Shown: positions 4,587 to 8,321 of the stretch, in pieces
How the letters are laid out: every line of letters starts with the position of its first letter
How positions within the stretch are numbered: the first letter of the stretch is position 1
NCBI GenBank assembly: GCA_027064285.1
Contig: JAMOPX010000184.1
Span: 1 to 8,321, forward strand
Origin: Desulfobacterales bacterium
GTDB lineage: Bacteria; Desulfobacterota; DSM-4660; Desulfatiglandales; JALVZP01
Direction: 5' to 3'
DNA length: 8,321 nt
The notes under the pieces: generated by a model
Databases searched by the model: none
The model's input: only the letters and a program-made list of their open reading frames with translations
What the model was told of the DNA's origin: nothing
Made by a program: the position numbers and the translations under genes

Positions 4587-7226
4587 ATGAGTAAAAAAAG
4601 ACCTAAGGAAGTGATAACTACCCATATAAATGCGGATTTTGATGCCCTCTCCTCTATGCTTGCTGCAAAAAAACTTTATCCTGATGCAGAGCTTGTATTT
4701 CCTGGTTCTCAGGAAAAAGGTATAAGAAACTTTCTGCTTCACTCTATATCTTATGTGTTCAGCTTTTCGCGGTTAAAAGAGATAGAGCTAAATGAGATAA
4801 AAAGACTTATAATTGTAGATACCAGACAAAAAAGCAGAATAGGTAAGTTTTCTGAGATTCTTGATAAAAAAGACTTAGAGATTCACATATATGACCATCA
4901 TCCAGATTCAGAGGATGATATAAAAGGAGATTTAGAGGTAATAAAAAGGGTGGGAGCAAATACAACGATAATGGTTCAGATATTAAAAGAAAAAGGCATA
5001 AAGCTCAGCCCTGATGAAGCAACTATAATGTGTCTGGGAATCCATGAAGATACAGGATCTTTTACATTCTCTTCTACTACTGCGCAGGACTATGAGGCTG
5101 CTGCGTGGCTTGCATCTCAAGGAGCAGATCACAATCTGATCTCAAACATGCTGACAAGAGAGCTGACAGCAGAGCAGATCTCTGTTCTAAATGAACTTAT
5201 ACAGTCTGCAAAAAGATATAACATAGATGGAGTAGAAGTGGTCATATCCAAAGTGATAAGAGATGAATATGTAGGGGATTTTGCTGCCTTAGTGCAGAGA
5301 TTTATGGATATGGAAAACATAAGTGTAATATTTGCTTTGGCTCAAATGGAAGACAGGATATATCTTGTTGCAAGAAGCAGAGTAGATGAAGTTAATACAG
5401 CAGAGATTGCAAAAAGGTTTGGAGGGGGAGGACATTCTTTTGCCTCTTCTGCAACGATCAAAAATATTCCTATAAACCAGCTTGAAGATATGTTACTTCA
5501 TGCCATAAGGGAACATATAGAATCCAAAAGCAAAAGAGCAAAAGATATAATGTCTTCCCCAGCAATAACTATTTCATCAGAGGAAAGTCTTCAAGCAGCA
5601 GAAGAGCTGATGAATAAGTTTAATATAAATGTCCTTCTTGTGATGGAGAAAGGCAATCTTTTGGGCTATATCACAAGGCAAGTTGTTGATAAAGCAAGAT
5701 TTTTTCATTTAGAACATATAAAGGTCAAAGAATATACCAACATTGAATTTCCTGTAATAGATCCTGATGATTCTGTAAAAAAGGCTCAGCAGATAATTAT
5801 AAAGGACAGAGCAAGGGTGCTTCCTGTAGTAAAGGATGGGAAAGTATTAGGAGTTATCACCAGAACAGATATCTTGAATCTTTTCTTAGAGGGAGCTGGC
5901 ATATCCTTAGTTGCTGAAGAAAGAGAATATGCATTTCAAAAAGATATGAGACATCTCTTAAAAGAGAGGCTTCCTGAAAGGCTGATAACACTACTAAAAG
6001 AGTTTGGAAATGTAGCTGATCAGTTAGGATACAAGGCATATCTTGTTGGTGGTTTTGTAAGAGATCTTATCTTAAGAAGGGAGAATTTGGACATAGATGT
6101 AGTCATAGAAGGAGATGGAGTAGAATTTGCCAGACAGTTTTCAAAGAGATTCAATGCAAAGGTAAATGTTCATAAAAGATTTAGAACAGCCTACTTAATA
6201 TTTCCAGATGGATTTAAAGTAGATGTAGCTACTGCCAGAATGGAATACTATGAGGCGCCAGGTGCAGCTCCAGTAGTAAAAAGAAGCTCTTTAAAATTAG
6301 ACCTATACAGAAGAGATTTTACCATAAATACCCTTGCCATAAAGTTAAATAAAAATGAATTTGGCACTCTTATAGACTATTTCAATGGAATGAAAGACAT
6401 AAATAATAAGGTTATAAGGGTGCTTCATAACCTAAGTTTTGTGGAAGATCCATCGAGGATTTTAAGGGCAATAAGGTTTGAGCAGAGATTTGGATTCAAG
6501 ATAGGAAAGCTCACCTTATCTCTGATCAAAAATGCCCTGAAACTTAACTGCTTTGAACTGATTAATGGAAAAAGACTGTTTCATGAACTTAAGCTTATGC
6601 TTATGGAAGAAGATCCTCTTTCTTCTGTAGAAAGAATGCATGAATTAAAGGTCTTAAATGCCTTATCTCCTCTATTTAAATGGACAAAAAGGCATAGAGA
6701 AATATTTGAAGAGATAAAAAAAGCCATTTCTTGGTATAATCTGCTTTTCTTAGAAGAAAAGATAGATGCTTGGAAGGTTTATTGGTATGGACTTACCTAT
6801 CATCTCAGTTATTCTGAATTAAGGGAGCTTCATAAAAGATTTGAAATGGATGAAAAACAATATGAAAAGATGCTTTCTCAAATGAAAGACTTAGATAAGC
6901 TTATAAAAAGTCTTCTCAAAAAGCCAACCAATTATGAGATATACAAGCTACTTTCTAAGTATGAGATAGAGACCCTTTTGTTTGTAATGGCAAAGGTAAA
7001 GAATGAAGAAGTAAGAAAAAGCATATCTAAGTATTTTACTAAGCTGAAGAACATAAAACCCCAGATAAGAGGAAGGGATTTGCTGGAGCTTGGACTTAAG
7101 CCAGGTCCTATCTTTGGAAAGATCTTAGAAGCAGTTCATGAGGCAAAGCTAAATGGTCTTGTAAAAAGCAAAGAGGATGAAATAGAATTTGTAAAAGAAA
7201 GATTCAAGGAGGAATTTGTAAAATGA
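4587..7226 (+). CDS. DHH / CBS / class II tRNA nucleotidyltransferase fusion (CCA- or A-adding)
   Basis: An 879-residue fusion. The N-terminal DHH phosphoesterase part has H13-x-N15-x-D17-x-D19 and D103-H104-H105, with a DHHA1-type GGGGH at 279-283. Two CBS domains follow (about 318-372 and 381-435). The class II nucleotidyltransferase head has GGFVRD at 488-493, catalytic D502/D504 in DID, RRDFTIN from 575, and EDPSRILRAIRF from 620; the C-terminal helical part lacks a C-terminal HD domain. Enzymes of this family add all or part of the CCA end to tRNA. Aquifex aeolicus has a similarly built enzyme that adds only the terminal A, working with a separate CC-adding enzyme, so activity cannot be fixed from this window. 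ATG 4587 is preferred because it lies after the terminator and keeps the DHH motif, but it has no ribosome binding site. ATG 4539 (895 aa, AAGG 12 nt upstream) is possible. Confidence 0.9.
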   Translation: MSKKRPKEVITTHINADFDALSSMLAAKKLYPDAELVFPGSQEKGIRNFLLHSISYVFSFSRLKEIELNEIKRLIIVDTRQKSRIGKFSEILDKKDLEIHIYDHHPDSEDDIKGDLEVIKRVGANTTIMVQILKEKGIKLSPDEATIMCLGIHEDTGSFTFSSTTAQDYEAAAWLASQGADHNLISNMLTRELTAEQISVLNELIQSAKRYNIDGVEVVISKVIRDEYVGDFAALVQRFMDMENISVIFALAQMEDRIYLVARSRVDEVNTAEIAKRFGGGGHSFASSATIKNIPINQLEDMLLHAIREHIESKSKRAKDIMSSPAITISSEESLQAAEELMNKFNINVLLVMEKGNLLGYITRQVVDKARFFHLEHIKVKEYTNIEFPVIDPDDSVKKAQQIIIKDRARVLPVVKDGKVLGVITRTDILNLFLEGAGISLVAEEREYAFQKDMRHLLKERLPERLITLLKEFGNVADQLGYKAYLVGGFVRDLILRRENLDIDVVIEGDGVEFARQFSKRFNAKVNVHKRFRTAYLIFPDGFKVDVATARMEYYEAPGAAPVVKRSSLKLDLYRRDFTINTLAIKLNKNEFGTLIDYFNGMKDINNKVIRVLHNLSFVEDPSRILRAIRFEQRFGFKIGKLTLSLIKNALKLNCFELINGKRLFHELKLMLMEEDPLSSVERMHELKVLNALSPLFKWTKRHREIFEEIKKAISWYNLLFLEEKIDAWKVYWYGLTYHLSYSELRELHKRFEMDEKQYEKMLSQMKDLDKLIKSLLKKPTNYEIYKLLSKYEIETLLFVMAKVKNEEVRKSISKYFTKLKNIKPQIRGRDLLELGLKPGPIFGKILEAVHEAKLNGLVKSKEDEIEFVKERFKEEFVK
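7207..7212 (+). promoter_or_regulatory. Strong ribosome binding site for trpS inside the upstream gene
   Basis: AGGAGG lies 10 nt before the trpS ATG, within the last codons of the nucleotidyltransferase gene. It is the best Shine-Dalgarno match in the window and fixes the trpS start. Confidence 0.85.
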
Positions 7227-8206
7227 AGAAAAAAAGGGTAGTCAGCGGAATAAGACCAACAGGAAGACTTCATTTAGGACATCTTCATGGCGCACTCCTC
7301 AACTGGAAAAAGCTACAAGATGAATATGAGTGCTTCTATTTCATCGCAGACTGGCATGCCCTTACCAGTGAATATGCAAGACCTGAAATAATAAAGAAAA
7401 GCACCATAGATATAATATTAGACTGGCTTGCTGTTGGACTTGATCCTGAAAAATGCACATTTTTTGTGCAATCCCAAATAAAAGAACATGCAGAGCTTCA
7501 TCTCATATTTTCCATGATAACACCTATACCATGGCTTGAAAGAAATCCTACTTACAAAGAACAGATACAAGAGCTGAGTAGCAAAAATTTAAATACATAT
7601 GGATTTCTTGGATATCCTGTGCTTCAGGCAGCAGACATCCTTATGTATAAGGCAGATGCTGTGCCAGTAGGAGAAGATCAGGCACCTCATATAGAGCTTA
7701 CAAGAGAGATAGCCAGAAGATTTAACTTCTTGTATAAGAAAGTGTTTCCAGAGCCAGAAACCATGCTGACTCCAACATCCAAGCTTCTGGGAATAGATAG
7801 GAGAAAGATGAGCAAAAGCTATAATAATGCCATATTCATAACAGAGCCTCCAGAAGAGGTAAGCAGAAAAGTAAGTCAGATGATAACAGATCCACAAAGA
7901 GGAAGAAAAACAGATCCTGGAAGACCTTCTTTTTGTAATGTCTTCTTTTATCACGAAATATACACTCCTGCTGATAAACTAAAAGAGATAGAAGAAGGAT
8001 GCAAGAATGCAAAGATTGGCTGTGTGGAATGTAAAAAAATTATGGCTGAAAATCTAAACAAAGGGCTTGAGCCTATAAGAGAAAAGAGAAAAATGCTTGA
8101 ATCTAAGATGGATTATATAGAAAATATCATAAATGAAGGTAACAAGAGAGCAAGAGAAATTGCTCAAAAAACAATGATTGAGGTAAGAGAAGCTATGGGA
8201 ATATGA
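7223..8206 (+). CDS. trpS: Tryptophan-tRNA ligase
   Basis: A 327-residue class I aminoacyl-tRNA synthetase that charges tRNA-Trp with tryptophan using ATP, in the cytoplasm. The N-terminus has SGIRPTGRLHLGHLHGAL, containing the HIGH-type motif HLGH at 17-20. KMSKS is intact at 195-199 (RRKMSKSYNN). Other family blocks are GEDQAPHIELTREIARRFN and the KVSQMITDPQR segment; the C-terminal region has GCKNAKIGCVECKK. Length is normal for bacterial TrpRS. Its start overlaps the preceding stop as ATGA, so it is cotranscribed and likely translationally coupled to the tRNA nucleotidyltransferase; both act on tRNA. No T-box or trp leader is present before it, so tryptophan-responsive control is not visible here. 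Confidence 0.97.
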   Translation: MKKKRVVSGIRPTGRLHLGHLHGALLNWKKLQDEYECFYFIADWHALTSEYARPEIIKKSTIDIILDWLAVGLDPEKCTFFVQSQIKEHAELHLIFSMITPIPWLERNPTYKEQIQELSSKNLNTYGFLGYPVLQAADILMYKADAVPVGEDQAPHIELTREIARRFNFLYKKVFPEPETMLTPTSKLLGIDRRKMSKSYNNAIFITEPPEEVSRKVSQMITDPQRGRKTDPGRPSFCNVFFYHEIYTPADKLKEIEEGCKNAKIGCVECKKIMAENLNKGLEPIREKRKMLESKMDYIENIINEGNKRAREIAQKTMIEVREAMGI

Positions 8207-8209
8207 TGA

Positions 8210-8215
8210 AAGGAG
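8210..8215 (+). promoter_or_regulatory. Ribosome binding site for the pseudouridine synthase gene
   Basis: AAGGAG lies 11 nt before ATG 8227. It favours 8227 over in-frame ATGs at 8203 and 8206, which would place this site inside the coding region. Confidence 0.65.
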
Positions 8216-8226
8216 AAAAAAGATTA

Positions 8227-8321
8227 ATGAGATTAAATAAAGTTATTGCAGAAGCAGGAATTACTTCAAGAAGAAAAGCAGACAGGCTCATAGAGCAAGG
8301 GCGTGTATTTGTAAATGGAAA
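8227..8321 (+). CDS. S4-domain pseudouridine synthase, RluB/RsuA type (5' part only)
   Basis: The visible 31 residues begin MRLNKVIAEAGITSRRKADR and continue through a GRVFVNG segment, the typical N-terminal S4 RNA-binding domain of the RsuA/RluB family, which converts a specific rRNA uridine to pseudouridine. The catalytic domain lies beyond the window, so RluB, RluE and RsuA cannot be told apart. RluB is the likeliest because in many bacteria it sits near trpS, often with scpA and scpB between; those two are absent here. It follows trpS by 20 nt and is probably in the same operon. Confidence 0.8.
   Translation, partial: MRLNKVIAEAGITSRRKADRLIEQGRVFVNG

Overview
The window reads as chromosomal core sequence from a thermophilic, low-G+C, Gram-negative-type bacterium. 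Protein genes are A/T-rich, use mostly AGA/AGG for arginine and ATA for isoleucine, and encode Lys/Glu-rich proteins. The one structured RNA region stands out as G+C-rich (129 of 240 bases at 61-300 by hand count, against 19 of 60 in a sampled stretch of the tRNA nucleotidyltransferase gene). The gene set (omega with a DksA relative, a GAF-PAS-HD-GYP protein, and a DHH-CBS-nucleotidyltransferase fusion) fits Desulfobacterota/Thermodesulfobacteria-like lineages. That placement is inference, not a match.

Layout, all on the + strand. Positions 1-39 are A/T-rich and hold a weak promoter candidate. Positions 40-360 fold on paper into a multi-domain RNA ending in an intrinsic terminator only 13 nt before rpoZ. 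I do not recognise this RNA family. A tightly packed operon follows: rpoZ (374), dnaJ (666, 8-nt overlap), an unrecognised 133-aa protein (1757, 22-nt overlap) and a cytoplasmic GAF-GAF-PAS-HD-GYP protein (2155, ATGA overlap). After 41 nt comes a DksA/TraR-type zinc-finger regulator (4146). A perfect GC-rich hairpin with a T-run (4539-4582) closes this block.

A second block starts immediately: an 879-aa DHH/CBS/class II tRNA nucleotidyltransferase fusion (ATG at 4587, with no visible ribosome binding site), trpS (7223, ATGA overlap, strong ribosome binding site) and the start of an RluB/RsuA-type pseudouridine synthase (8227, cut by the window end).

The first block joins parts of RNA polymerase control (omega and a DksA-like protein, which in E. 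coli form the two ppGpp sites), a co-chaperone and probable cyclic-di-GMP breakdown. The second block is RNA maturation and tRNA charging. The most interesting element is the 40-360 RNA. It has a long closing helix, a three-way junction, a possible pseudoknot, duplicated segments that allow alternative pairings, and a terminator placed so that rpoZ-dnaJ expression may depend on read-through. I saw no tRNA, rRNA, CRISPR, insertion sequence or phage feature.
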